Part shown: piece after piece, positions 43,147 through 51,904 of the stretch | How the letters are laid out: each line of letters opens with the position of its first letter | Numbering within the stretch: position 1 is the stretch's first letter | Origin: Akkermansiaceae bacterium | Lineage (GTDB): Bacteria; Verrucomicrobiota; Verrucomicrobiia; Verrucomicrobiales; Akkermansiaceae | Direction: 5' to 3' | DNA: 64,000 nt | Assembly: GCA_905182405.1 (NCBI GenBank) | Contig: CAJJBQ010000002.1 | Location: 496,001 to 560,000, forward strand | Translations under genes and position numbers: made by a program | Notes under the pieces: generated by a model | Databases searched by the model: none | Told to the model about the DNA's origin: nothing | Seen by the model: only the letters and a program-made list of their open reading frames with translations

Positions 43147-43944
43147 ATGAAAGTCCCCTTTCTCTTTCTTTTCCTGATCCTCTTTCCCACTCTTGCTTTT
43201 GGAGCAGAGAGTGATGTCCTCGAGGACCTAAACGTCGTCACGCTATTGTCAAAAGGTGGTTACACCATGTTTGCGCTCGGAGCGCTCTCGGTGTTCACCT
43301 TCGTTCTGATCCTTCTCTATTTTCTCACGCTGTCCCGCAGCTCGGTCGTGACCAATAAGTTCATGAACACCGCTGAGGCCATGATTCGAAAGCGCGACTA
43401 CCTCGGCTTGATCACCTATTGCCAACGGCGGGGTGAAGCAGTCGCCCGAATTACACAGAAGACACTCGATTTTTTGACGAGAAACCCCACTGCTACCCCC
43501 TCCGATATTCGTGAGATAGCAGAGGCGGAAGGCTCACGTCAAGGCGGCGTCTTAACCCAGCGAATCAGCTACCTTGCCGACATCGGTGGAATCGCCCCCA
43601 TGGTAGGACTTCTTGGAACGGTCATCGGAATGATCAAATCGTTCATCGAAATCGCCGAAGGAAAAAACGAAGGCCTTAAGCAGCTCCAGCTCGCTGAAGG
43701 GATCTGGGAAGCACTCATCACGACAGCGGTCGGACTAATCATCAGTATTTTTGCGATGGTTTTTTACTCTTACTTCCGTGGACGGGTGCAGCGGCACATC
43801 GCTGAGCTTGAAGCCGCCGGAACACATATCCTTGCCCTTGTCGGCGGTCAACTTCAACGCCCCCGACAAGGCTCTGCCCAAAGTCAGCCCCTATTACGCG
43901 ACGATTACTCAGCTGCCCCAGCGCCACCGGGGATGCGCGGCTAA
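43147..43944 (+). CDS. MotA/TolQ/ExbB-family proton channel protein
   Basis: A 265-residue inner-membrane protein. An N-terminal signal-like segment (1-20) is followed by TM1 (about 38-60, 'GGYTMFALGALSVFTFVLIL'), a cytoplasmic loop ('ITYCQRRGEAVARI'), and the two conserved helices of the family ('YLADIGGIAPMVGLLGTVIG' and 'LAEGIWEALITTAVGLIISI'). With ExbD it should form a proton-motive-force-driven motor that powers outer-membrane work. No tonB gene or TonB-dependent receptor is nearby. The exbD-like gene follows by 20 bp, then a large TPR protein. Confidence 0.9.
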   Translation: MKVPFLFLFLILFPTLAFGAESDVLEDLNVVTLLSKGGYTMFALGALSVFTFVLILLYFLTLSRSSVVTNKFMNTAEAMIRKRDYLGLITYCQRRGEAVARITQKTLDFLTRNPTATPSDIREIAEAEGSRQGGVLTQRISYLADIGGIAPMVGLLGTVIGMIKSFIEIAEGKNEGLKQLQLAEGIWEALITTAVGLIISIFAMVFYSYFRGRVQRHIAELEAAGTHILALVGGQLQRPRQGSAQSQPLLRDDYSAAPAPPGMRG

Positions 43945-43964
43945 GTTTTTTACTTCTTTAAATC

Positions 43965-44402
43965 ATGCGTATTCGCGACGTTTCCCAACCACCGGTCAGC
44001 TTCCAGCTTGCACCGATGATTGACATCGTCTTCTTGCTCCTAATTTTCTTCTTGGTCACCTACCAGATCACCGAGCAAGAAAAGGAAATGCAAGTGGCCG
44101 TTCCTACTTCCGAAGAAGGAGCGAACAAGGCCCGCGTTGCCAACGAAATCGTCATTAACCTTACCAAAGGAGGCGTTATTTCCGTCAGTGGAGAAACTTA
44201 CACCAAGGAAGAACTCAGCACGAAGCTTGAAAAAATTGTCATCGCTGCCGAAACATCAGGACAGGGCAGTGCCGATCAGCAGCCGGTTCGCATTCGCTGC
44301 GACGCCATAGGCACGAACCAAAACCTTTTTGAAATTCTTGATGTCATCCAAAAAGCAGGCATCTGGAACATCAGCTTTGCGAGCCGTGATGTCCCAAAAT
44401 AA
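43965..44402 (+). CDS. ExbD/TolR-family biopolymer transport protein
   Basis: A 145-residue protein with a short cytoplasmic N-terminus, one membrane helix ('MIDIVFLLLIFFLVTYQITE', about 18-37) carrying the conserved proton-binding Asp of ExbD/TolR, and a periplasmic domain (about 45-145). It is the partner of the ExbB-like protein just upstream. The start context is AAATCATGCG, without a ribosome binding site. Confidence 0.9.
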   Translation: MRIRDVSQPPVSFQLAPMIDIVFLLLIFFLVTYQITEQEKEMQVAVPTSEEGANKARVANEIVINLTKGGVISVSGETYTKEELSTKLEKIVIAAETSGQGSADQQPVRIRCDAIGTNQNLFEILDVIQKAGIWNISFASRDVPK

Positions 44403-44450
44403 CGGAAAAAGCCCGTTCTTCGCTTCGCTCTTTATACAGATTAATTCCCC

Positions 44451-46823
44451 ATGAAAATCTGGCCATCTCTCTTCCTAACACTCATCGCCTTGACGATTTC
44501 ATTGGCCATGGCACAGGAGGGCGTGCCCTTACCCCCGCTCGTTGAGCCGCCTGCCCCCCTTTCGGCAAAGCCCTCCCGCGATATCTTCGATCTAGCGACG
44601 CGCTATTACAACGGCGCCAGCGAAACCAAGGACGGAAAAAAGGCGAAGCAAGACTACCGCCTCGCCGCTTCTAAATTTGATCGCTTTCTCCGAGCCTTCC
44701 CCAACGATCCAAAGGCTCTCGAATCCTGGTATTTCTTAGCCCTCACTTACCGCCAGATCGGTGAAGATAAAGCGAGCCGCCAATGCTTCGAAACCATCGC
44801 CTCCCGTTGGACTACCGGTAAATATGTCGCTGGCTCTGCCCTCTTTCTCGCCTCCGATGACTACGAAAAAAAGGAATGGGCGAGTGCTGCAAAATGGTTC
44901 TCTATTCTTGAGAAAAGCACTGATAAAGATAAAGTTCGACACGAGTCGCTCTACCGTCGATTTCTCTGTTTCGACAAACTCCAGGATTCGCTCCAGATAA
45001 AATCGGCTCTCGCTGCCATATTGAAAGACAAGGGCAACCCCTATCAGGAAACAGCTAAGCTCGCTCAGGCCCGACTCTACCAACAAACCAAGGACTATCG
45101 CCGGTCCTTCCCTCTCTTTGTCGAGCTCTCCAGGTCCTCGAAAAAAGAAGTCGCTTCCGACTCCACCCTACAAGCAGCACTCTGCGCACAGAGTGCAGGA
45201 GACAATGCACAATCGCTCATCTGGTTCGGAAAAGCCTTTGCTCACCCCGAGCTCAAACAATGGCGCGGTCAAACGCAGTTCACCCTGATGAACCTCCACT
45301 ATCAGGCAAAAAATCACTCTGGAGTGATCGCGGCTTACGAAAAAGGCCACTTTGATCTCAAGCCCCAGCCACATCTGCAGCGACTCATCATGGCCAGCAA
45401 GTCCTACGATCAGGAGGGTAAAAACGATCGCGTATTGAAACTCTACGAGGAAATCTCACGCCTCGCCCCCGAAAGTGACACCGGCTTTCAAGCTTCCTAC
45501 CGAATCCTCGTCCGCGACCACAGCGCTGAAAAAAATAACTTCGCCCGCCAGGCCGAGAGCTTCCTCAAACGCTACAGCTCCGAGCGAATGAACGACAAAC
45601 GACTCCACTCCGCCCGACTTCTCCTAGCGGAATATTACTACGCCAAAAAGGACTACCTTGACGCGGCCCCCCTATTTGAAGCACTCAACCTCGACCTTCT
45701 TGACCCAAGCAATTTCCTCGGGGTTCGATACCATCTCATCAAATCCTATCTCGCCACGAAGCAAAACGAGAAATCACTCGCAACGATCGCGAACTTCGAA
45801 AAAACCTACCCCGCCAGTAAACAGCTTTTGCAGCTGCGCCTTGCGCGAGCCGAAATCCTCTCTTCCCTCGACCGCGAAGACGAAGCACTTGCCGACTATA
45901 CCGTAGTCCTCGCTGCCACCCAGGACGTCAAACTTCAGTCCCTCATTCTCCAGCGCCTGAGCGCCATATATCAGGAAACAAAAGATTACCCGCGCTTCAC
46001 CGCCACTCAGAAAAAAATCCTCACACTCCCGGACATCGTTCCTAGAGTGGAAGCAACCGCCCACTTCTGGCTAGGCTGGGATGAGTTCCGTCAAAAAAAC
46101 TACACCAACTCAGCTCCTCATCTTCGCAAAGCCCGTGACATGTTCCCCGCCGACTTCGCCACTCAGGTTGGCCCCCTCCTCATCCGCTGCGCTTACCAAG
46201 CTGAAGATCTCACCACTCTTGAAAATGAAATTCTCGACCTTCAAAAAGTCGATTCCAAAGCCCGCGCGCCTCAACCCATTGTTCGCTGGCTTGGCGCGAC
46301 TCTCGCTAAAAAAGGAGAACACGCCCGCGCGTGGCCTTTCCTAAATGAAAGCCTTCAAAACCCGGGAGAAGTGGATGCCTTCATTTGGAGACTCTACTCC
46401 GACACCGCCCTCGAAACCGGCCACCCTACGGAAGCCCTTCACGCGGCAGACGAGCGCCTTAAGCTCGAGACTCACCCCTACCGAAAGGCCGAAACCCTTT
46501 ATCAGAAGTCTCGCGCGCATACCGTCCTCAAGCAGTTCGATAAAGCCCGCCAAGCGACTTCCGACGCCCTCAAGCTTTACCCCAAAGGAGAGCTCAATTT
46601 GAGTCTCCGCATTCACGCCGGTGATATCGACATGGCCGCTAAGCGCCCACAAGACGCTCTCCGCCACTTCGTCGTCGTCGAGAGTCTCTACGCCAAGGAG
46701 CGGGACGAAAAAATAAATACCACTGAAAAGGTCATCGCAGCTCTGCAAGGAATCGGCACTCCGGAATCGATCAAACAGATCCCGACTTATCAGGATTCCC
46801 TGAAGAAACTCCGCTCCCAGTAA
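44451..46823 (+). CDS. Exported tetratricopeptide-repeat protein
   Basis: A 790-residue protein with a signal peptide (about 1-21, MKIWPSLFLTLIALTISLAM) and, over nearly all the rest, helical TPR repeats. Recognisable units include 'FLRAFPNDPKALESWYFLAL', 'SQCFETIAS'-like and 'AEYYYAKKDYLDAAPLFEAL', 'TYPASKQLLQLRLARAEIL', and 'YRKAETLYQKSRAHTVLKQF'. It is probably a periplasmic scaffold. Its place directly after exbB/exbD genes resembles YbgF/Tol-type or gliding-type arrangements in which a TPR protein works with the energised complex; that role is inference. Confidence 0.82.
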   Translation: MKIWPSLFLTLIALTISLAMAQEGVPLPPLVEPPAPLSAKPSRDIFDLATRYYNGASETKDGKKAKQDYRLAASKFDRFLRAFPNDPKALESWYFLALTYRQIGEDKASRQCFETIASRWTTGKYVAGSALFLASDDYEKKEWASAAKWFSILEKSTDKDKVRHESLYRRFLCFDKLQDSLQIKSALAAILKDKGNPYQETAKLAQARLYQQTKDYRRSFPLFVELSRSSKKEVASDSTLQAALCAQSAGDNAQSLIWFGKAFAHPELKQWRGQTQFTLMNLHYQAKNHSGVIAAYEKGHFDLKPQPHLQRLIMASKSYDQEGKNDRVLKLYEEISRLAPESDTGFQASYRILVRDHSAEKNNFARQAESFLKRYSSERMNDKRLHSARLLLAEYYYAKKDYLDAAPLFEALNLDLLDPSNFLGVRYHLIKSYLATKQNEKSLATIANFEKTYPASKQLLQLRLARAEILSSLDREDEALADYTVVLAATQDVKLQSLILQRLSAIYQETKDYPRFTATQKKILTLPDIVPRVEATAHFWLGWDEFRQKNYTNSAPHLRKARDMFPADFATQVGPLLIRCAYQAEDLTTLENEILDLQKVDSKARAPQPIVRWLGATLAKKGEHARAWPFLNESLQNPGEVDAFIWRLYSDTALETGHPTEALHAADERLKLETHPYRKAETLYQKSRAHTVLKQFDKARQATSDALKLYPKGELNLSLRIHAGDIDMAAKRPQDALRHFVVVESLYAKERDEKINTTEKVIAALQGIGTPESIKQIPTYQDSLKKLRSQ

Positions 46824-46852
46824 TCCTTTCCTTAACGCCTCATTCTTTGACC

Positions 46853-47812
46853 ATGCTTTCCCAGGTGATTCGCTCTCTTTTCACCGCTGCCGCTTGCCTT
46901 CCTCTCGTTCACTGCTCCCATTCCCTCGCTGTACCTGACTCCGTTCGTTTCGAAAAAAACACCCTACATAGCTTCGATGGCGATCAACTTCCTTTCACCA
47001 AATGGCTTCCCAAGTCCGAGCCCAAACTTGTCGTCATCGGCGTTCATGGCATCTCTGGCGCAGCCTCTGACTACCGCCCCCTCGCCGATCACCTTCTGAA
47101 GGACCTCCCTGGCACTGCCGTCTATGCCGTCGAGACCCGCGGTCAGGGAAATGATCCCGTAAAAGAACGTCGCGGGCACATCCGCCATCGCTCGGAGTGG
47201 TTCCGTGACCTCTACAGCTTCACCCGTCTCATTCGTAAAAGGCATCCAAAAGCTAAGGTCGTCTGGTGTGGCGAAAGCATGGGCTCTCTCATCGTCCTCC
47301 AGGCATACGCCGCGACCGATGATCCCAAAAACCGATGCGACGCCCTGATTCTCTCCTCTCCGATTGTCGATATTCGGGGTGACTTCCCAGCATGGAAGAA
47401 AAAGGCCGTTCACGTCCTTGCCGCCATTTTACCGATGTATCGCGTCTCGCTGGAATCGCTCTCAGAAAAGGACGAAGTCGCGGTCATAAAAGACGGAACC
47501 CACCAGGAGCAAGCCAGCAAAAACTCCTACCACATCGAACGCCACACTCTCCGTCTTCTCTCCACCCTTGGAGACATGATCCGGAAGTCAAACGAGGCCG
47601 CTCAATCCATCGAAATCCCCCTCCTCTTCCTACACGGAGGAAAAGATGTCTTCTCTGACCCCAAGGATGTTGAGAGCTTCGCCTCCCAGCTCCCTCATCC
47701 CGAGAAAGCCACTCGCATCTATTACCCGGAAAGCTACCACCTCCTTTTCTTCGATCATGAAAGTGACCGCGTCATCGCGGACATCACCAAATGGCTTAAA
47801 AAGCTGCCCTAA
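46853..47812 (+). CDS. Secreted or lipid-anchored alpha/beta hydrolase (monoacylglycerol lipase-like)
   Basis: A 319-residue protein from ATG 46853 (a TTG two codons upstream is the longer option). The N-terminus is hydrophobic and ends at a Cys (LPLVHCSHS, Cys21), a non-ideal lipobox. The Hydrolase_4 / lysophospholipase fold follows: 'VIGVHGISGAASDYRPLADH', 'YAVETRGQGND', nucleophile GESMGS (Ser142), Asp in FLHGGKDVFSD, and His in YPESYHLLFFD. It likely cleaves short-chain or monoacyl lipid esters at the envelope. It is the fourth gene of the exbB-exbD-TPR series, 30 bp after the TPR gene. Confidence 0.85.
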   Translation: MLSQVIRSLFTAAACLPLVHCSHSLAVPDSVRFEKNTLHSFDGDQLPFTKWLPKSEPKLVVIGVHGISGAASDYRPLADHLLKDLPGTAVYAVETRGQGNDPVKERRGHIRHRSEWFRDLYSFTRLIRKRHPKAKVVWCGESMGSLIVLQAYAATDDPKNRCDALILSSPIVDIRGDFPAWKKKAVHVLAAILPMYRVSLESLSEKDEVAVIKDGTHQEQASKNSYHIERHTLRLLSTLGDMIRKSNEAAQSIEIPLLFLHGGKDVFSDPKDVESFASQLPHPEKATRIYYPESYHLLFFDHESDRVIADITKWLKKLP

Positions 47813-47892
47813 TTGGGTTCTCGACTTACACCCGTCTCATCACGATTCCTGATTGTCACCGCTCTCTCTTCGTTCCAAGATCTTCTCACACC

Positions 47893-48228
47893 ATGACTTC
47901 TTTTCAAACCAAAGCAGCCAGCCTTCTGGCCGCTCTTTCCTTCTCATCCTGTGCTCTTGAATCAGAGAAGAATAAAAAAATATCCGCTCCTGCTCCCGAA
48001 GTGATCGAAGCCCCAAAACCGATCGAGGCCCCCCTTTCCGAAGAAGCACCCGTAATCCAGCCCCTCGATTTTGCGGATCCCAATACGACGGGCGATCTTA
48101 TCACGGCCGAAACCACCAAGACAGTTAGAGGCCCTGCAGCAAAAAAAGAAGAAGCGAAAGCCGACAAAGTCATCGCTGTGCCCCCACCTCTTCCCACCTC
48201 CGACTTGCCGACACCTCCCTCGAACTAA
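47893..48228 (+). CDS. Small proline/alanine/glutamate-rich lipoprotein of unknown function
   Basis: A 111-residue protein with a lipoprotein-type signal (residues 1-20, lipobox LSFSSC with Cys20). The rest is low-complexity (P, A, E, K rich) and probably disordered, ending in a proline-rich tail. No domain is recognised. It may span or link in the periplasm beside the preceding envelope genes. The start context is CACACCATGA. It lies 3 bp before the RNA methyltransferase gene. Confidence 0.7.
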   Translation: MTSFQTKAASLLAALSFSSCALESEKNKKISAPAPEVIEAPKPIEAPLSEEAPVIQPLDFADPNTTGDLITAETTKTVRGPAAKKEEAKADKVIAVPPPLPTSDLPTPPSN

Positions 48229-48231
48229 ACG

Positions 48232-49455
48232 ATGTCCACCGTTTCACCTCCCAAAAAGTTCAAGGCCGATCCTTACCAGTTCCACGAGATCATCGAACTG
48301 GAAATACTTTCCCTCTCTAATCTCGGAGCCGGAATCGCCAAGCCCAATGACTGGGTCGTTTTCGTCCCCTTCACTCTCCCGGGTGAAAAAGTCACCGCCC
48401 GCGTCTGGCGTAATGAAGGCAACTGCTCTCACGCCGATCTCGTTGAGATCATCGAACGATCTCCCGACCGGATCGAGCCCAAGTGCCACCTCTTTGGCAA
48501 CTGCGGAGGCTGCCAGTATCAGCACCTCAGCTACCCGAAGCAGCTTGAGTGGAAGACCCGCCAAGTCGCGGAACTTCTGCCACGCATGATCGGGGTCGAA
48601 GCCCCTGTCGAGCCTGTTATTCCCTCACCGATGGAGTGGGCTTACCGCTCAAAAATTACCCCGCATTTCCAAAAACCTCAGCACGGAAAGCCGAACCCCA
48701 TTGGCTTCCTCCAGCACAACCGCCGCTCACTGATCCTCGATGTGTCCCAGTGCCCCATCGCGATGGATGAGATCAATGCCGACCTCCCCCGTGCGCGTCA
48801 GGAAGTTCGGGATAATGCCAGCTCCTATAAAAGAGGATCCACTCTCCTCCTCCGCGCCACCGCTGGCCGGGTCGAGACAAACCACCGAAATCCTGTTTCT
48901 GAGCAAGTCGGCGATCTAAAGTTTAACTTCCTCGCGGGAGACTTCTTCCAGAACAATCCCTTCATCCTTCCTGCCTTCACCGCCTACGCCGCAGAACAAG
49001 CCGCCGGAGAAGGCCAGCGCTTCCTCCTCGATGCCTACTGCGGCTCTGGACTCTTTGCCCTCAGCCTCGCCAAGCACTTTGAAAAGGTCATCGGCATCGA
49101 ACTCTCGGAAACCTCTGCCGACTGGGCCCGCCGGAACGCCCTCACCAATGGCATCGAGAACACCGAGTTTATCGCCGCCTCCGCCGAGCAACTCTTCGCC
49201 GACATCAAACTCCGCGCAAAGGAAACCTCCGTCATCGTCGACCCCCCGCGCAAGGGTTGCAGTGAAGACTTTCTCACCCAGCTCTTCCACTACGGCCCCT
49301 CCAAGGTCGTCTACATCTCTTGCAATCCCTCGACCCAAATGCGGGATCTCAAAAGCTTCCTCGAGCACGGCTATCAAATCGATAAGATCCAACCCTTCGA
49401 CCTCTTCCCACAGACAAGGCATCTAGAGTGCGTCGTGACCCTGAGTCGAGTCTGA
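48232..49455 (+). CDS. TrmA/RlmD-family RNA (uracil-5-)-methyltransferase
   Basis: A 407-residue protein. An N-terminal TRAM domain (about 18-75) precedes a 4Fe-4S site (Cys85, Cys91, Cys94 in CHLFGNCGGC, plus a Cys in SQCPIA). The SAM-binding class I methyltransferase follows ('DAYCGSGLFALSLAKHF', 'VIVDPPRKGCSEDFL', catalytic Cys in VYISCNPST). The cluster and TRAM domain favour the 23S rRNA RlmC/RlmD group over tRNA TrmA, but the target base is not proven. It starts 3 bp after the lipoprotein gene without a ribosome binding site and ends a long same-strand run. The 940 bp beyond it hold no intact gene. Confidence 0.9.
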   Translation: MSTVSPPKKFKADPYQFHEIIELEILSLSNLGAGIAKPNDWVVFVPFTLPGEKVTARVWRNEGNCSHADLVEIIERSPDRIEPKCHLFGNCGGCQYQHLSYPKQLEWKTRQVAELLPRMIGVEAPVEPVIPSPMEWAYRSKITPHFQKPQHGKPNPIGFLQHNRRSLILDVSQCPIAMDEINADLPRARQEVRDNASSYKRGSTLLLRATAGRVETNHRNPVSEQVGDLKFNFLAGDFFQNNPFILPAFTAYAAEQAAGEGQRFLLDAYCGSGLFALSLAKHFEKVIGIELSETSADWARRNALTNGIENTEFIAASAEQLFADIKLRAKETSVIVDPPRKGCSEDFLTQLFHYGPSKVVYISCNPSTQMRDLKSFLEHGYQIDKIQPFDLFPQTRHLECVVTLSRV

Positions 49456-49661
49456 GGAATATTGCGTACCAGTTCCCAACGCCAATCGGGGCGATTTAAC
49501 GGTAGCCCCGGTCAGAGCGATGGCTTCGGAATCGGATAATGCCCCTAAACAGTCGAATTTCGCTCTCGGGACTCCGCCTCATTTGACTGATATAAAAAGC
49601 AATTCCGGAGGCGATGAACAAAAACTGAATAATCAGTTACCGCTATCTGTTTATATATAGC

Positions 49662-49812
49662 ATGCCTTCCCGAAGGTCCATCAATTCCAGCGAGCAAGGA
49701 CACGACTCCCTCTTCGTTACGAGTTTGGCCTCCCACCAAGGAGCTATTCTGGGGTATTTAAATACCTTGCTTCTCGGCGACCCTGAGGTCGCTGACATCA
49801 TCAAGCATACTC
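49662..49812 (+). pseudogene. N-terminal remnant of an ECF-type sigma factor
   Basis: ATG 49662 opens a frame of about 50 meaningful codons: 'SLFVTSLASHQGAILGYLNT', then 'LLLGDPEVADIIKHTL'. This resembles region 2 of the extracytoplasmic-function sigma factors common in Planctomycetes and Verrucomicrobia (FV..L..HQ..L..Y...L..D...A.D....T). The similarity ends abruptly at about 49812, where a fragment of an unrelated protein begins in another frame, so regions 3 and 4 are deleted. A small inverted repeat (AACTGA / TCAGTT, 49623-49638) and an AT-rich stretch precede the start. Confidence 0.5.
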
Positions 49813-50136
49813 TGGTGGGTCGCAGAGAAAAAGGACTCCAAACTCACCCTTGAGTTCTCCTTCCCCACCGCCGGTGAATTTGAAATTCTATTTTACTGGA
49901 ACCAAAGCCGTCAACTACGGCATCCATTCCTTCACCATCAATCGTAGTGCCCTTGGAGAACCTAAGGACTTCTTTTGACCCAACGGCGTTAGTCACACCG
50001 AACAGGTCAGGCTCGGAAAATCAGCGTTCAAATCCGAAAAAAACACGCTTACCATTACTTCCAGTGGAACCAATTTCAAGGCCGTGGAAAAAACATATTC
50101 GCCCTCGATTACCTCCGATTAGCACCAGAAGAATAG
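49813..50136 (+). pseudogene. Decayed C-terminal fragment of a secreted protein's beta-sandwich domain
   Basis: Three stretches in two frames read as one domain: 'WWVAEKKDSKLTLEFSF' and 'PTAGEFEI' (frame of 49813), then 'GTKAVNYGIHSFTIN' through 'NTLTITSSGTNFKAVE' (frame shifted by +1, containing a TGA at 49976-49978), then 'NIFALDYLRLAPEE' and a stop (back in the first frame from 50092 to 50136). Similar sequences end many secreted planctomycetal and verrucomicrobial proteins. The family is recalled from pattern only. Two compensating frameshifts and a nonsense codon show that it is dead. The following 50137-50395 holds nothing I can recognise. Confidence 0.5.
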
Positions 50137-50395
50137 ACGACGCACACTCTGTCCACAGAGCGTTGAAAATGGGGTTTAGGGAGCATCGTCTAAAATCTCC
50201 TTTTGATGCCACCTGACTCAAGTTGCACTAAATTCTGGAACGAAGCCTTGATCTCAAAACCTGAGAAGAGCTTCCCCTACTTGACACGGAATCCACCGCC
50301 ACCGATGATCCATAGGAATGGGTCGGTAGAAAGGGACTCACTCGTGATGACAGATACTTCTACCGCACCCACCCGCAACACCGATCTTAAGAGAC

Positions 50396-50575
50396 TTAGT
50401 CTTCCTTATGCGCACCCTCTTCCTTGGGATGCTCGCCCTCTTTTCCTTCCTTAACGTGGTGAGCTGGGAAAAGCTCTTCCGTGCCTGGCTTTCCGGGCTT
50501 GGATTCCCATTCGTGACGTTCACAGGAACTAAGACCGAGAAAGACGAGGGGGAAAACGAAGGCAAGTAATTTCAT
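50396..50575 (-). CDS. Small charged lipoprotein (59 residues)
   Basis: ATG 50575 to TAA 50396 encodes 59 residues: a lipoprotein signal (MKLLAFVFPLVFLGLSSC, lipobox LSSC with Cys18) followed by a short hydrophilic tail rich in Glu, Lys and His (for example 'EELFPAHHVKEGKEGEHPKE'). No known domain is recognised. It lies 49 bp downstream of queD on the same strand and may share its transcript. The clear lipobox and codon-like composition argue that it is real despite its size. The opposite strand also has a 53-codon frame here, which lacks comparable features. Confidence 0.65.
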   Translation of the reverse strand: MKLLAFVFPLVFLGLSSCERHEWESKPGKPGTEELFPAHHVKEGKEGEHPKEEGAHKED

Positions 50576-50624
50576 CGCGGGGATTCATTAATCGAGGATT
50601 GAGCAAATGACAATCCCCTTCCGC

Positions 50625-50990
50625 TTAGAATTCACCTTTGAAGGAGCAACGAGCGGTTGGAGTCTCGTAAATTACGATCTCACAAAGACCGGACAGATCA
50701 AGCTCAAGCTTCCTCCAAAACCAAGCCGCCATGATCTCAATCGTGGGGCTTTCCAGTCCCTCGATGTCATTAAGGTAGGCATGATCCATCATTTCTAGCA
50801 GAGGAGCCATCGCTTTGGAGATACATTTGTGGTCGTAGACCCAGCCGACGGTTTCATCCACTTCTCCCTCGACGTGAATCTCCACCTTGAAGCTGTGGCC
50901 ATGCATTTGACGACACTTGTGGTCATCAGGAAGGCTGGGTAGGGTATGGGCGGCTTCGAAATTGAAGTCCTTGATGAGTCGTGCGCGCAT
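50625..50990 (-). CDS. queD: 6-carboxy-tetrahydropterin synthase / 6-pyruvoyl-tetrahydropterin synthase family (QueD)
   Basis: A 121-residue T-fold enzyme from ATG 50990 (MRARLIKDFNFEAAHTLP); a 7-codon upstream extension is less likely. Zinc-binding histidines lie in EAAHTLP and MHGHSF, the catalytic Cys precedes in 'CRQMHGH', and 'LEMMDHAYLND' carries the catalytic Asp-His. The usual 'V.DF..LK' appears as 'VYDHKCISK', a small deviation. QueD makes 6-carboxy-tetrahydropterin for queuosine and other 7-deazaguanines. No other queuosine gene is nearby. It is divergent from trpA across 69 bp. Confidence 0.88.
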   Translation of the reverse strand: MRARLIKDFNFEAAHTLPSLPDDHKCRQMHGHSFKVEIHVEGEVDETVGWVYDHKCISKAMAPLLEMMDHAYLNDIEGLESPTIEIMAAWFWRKLELDLSGLCEIVIYETPTARCSFKGEF

Positions 50991-51059
50991 ATCGATGTTT
51001 TCTTGGCGCAAGGATAGTCTTGTCTCTCCTGCCGTCCATCGCCAAGTTCAAGCACACCC

Positions 51060-51863
51060 ATGGCCAACCGTATCGATACCACCTTCGCCCGCCTTCGCGA
51101 GACTTCCACCACGGCCTTTGTCGCATATGTCTGCGGCGGAGATCCCAATTTCGACCGCTCCCTAGAGATTCTCCAAGCACTTGCCGATGCCGGAGCGGAT
51201 ATTATCGAGGTCGGAGTCCCCTTTTCCGACCCCATGGCTGATGGCATCGTAAACCAAATGGCAGCTGAGCGCGCCCTTAAGGCGGGAATGAGCACTCCAA
51301 GGGTTATTGACCTTATCCGTGCCTTCCGCGAAACCCACGAGACCCCACTCGTTCTCTTCACCTACCTCAATCCAATCTACGCCTACGGCTACGAGAAATT
51401 CCATACCGATGCTGCAGCTGCGGGAGCCGATGGCATCCTACTACTAGACCTCCCGCCCTCCGAAGCCGCCATGAATCCAGATTTCGCAAAAGGTGAAGGA
51501 CTCCATCACATCCACCTGATCGCGCCCACCACTCCCCCTGAACGTCAAGCGAACCTCGCACAATCCTCTCAAGGCTTCATTTACGCCCTCTCCCGCACCG
51601 GAGTCACCGGGGGGCACTCAGCCCCTTCTGAAACAATCGGCGAACTAGTCACGAGCATCAAGGCGCGCACCGACACTCCGATCTGTGTGGGATTCGGAAT
51701 TGGCACGCCGGAGCATGCCACGATGGTCGCAAAGAAAGCCGATGGCGTGATTGTCGGATCAGCGATTGTAAAAACGATCGAAATCAACGCCGATTCTCCC
51801 GTCCTCGTCAGCAAGCTTCGCGAATTTGTCACCCCTCTGATCGAAGCCACGCACCGCGCTTAA
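51060..51863 (+). CDS. trpA: Tryptophan synthase alpha chain (TrpA)
   Basis: A 267-residue TIM-barrel enzyme that cleaves indole-3-glycerol phosphate to indole. The catalytic acids are Glu50 and Asp61 in 'DIIEVGVPFSDPMADG'. Phosphate-binding regions 'YALSRTGVTGGHSA' and 'GFGIGTPEHATMVAKKADGV' are conserved, as is 'GSAIVKTIE'. trpB and other trp genes are not adjacent, so the pathway is dispersed. The start context is ACACCCATGG. dapF follows by 41 bp. Confidence 0.95.
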   Translation: MANRIDTTFARLRETSTTAFVAYVCGGDPNFDRSLEILQALADAGADIIEVGVPFSDPMADGIVNQMAAERALKAGMSTPRVIDLIRAFRETHETPLVLFTYLNPIYAYGYEKFHTDAAAAGADGILLLDLPPSEAAMNPDFAKGEGLHHIHLIAPTTPPERQANLAQSSQGFIYALSRTGVTGGHSAPSETIGELVTSIKARTDTPICVGFGIGTPEHATMVAKKADGVIVGSAIVKTIEINADSPVLVSKLREFVTPLIEATHRA

Positions 51864-51904
51864 ATCAACTTGCGGCTTCTCACAGTCCAATCGATCAATC
51901 TACC

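Noticed and set aside
49487-49510. CGGGGC / GCCCCG hairpin after the RNA methyltransferase
   Set aside because: Six-base stem with a 12-base loop and no following T run; not convincing as a terminator.
50203-50454. 83-codon plus-strand frame near the small lipoprotein
   Set aside because: Overlaps the opposite-strand lipoprotein, has an irregular composition and no recognisable motif.
50408-50569. 53-codon plus-strand frame with hydrophobic start
   Set aside because: Mirror image of the lipoprotein gene; the minus-strand reading has a proper lipobox and charged tail, so it is the better explanation.
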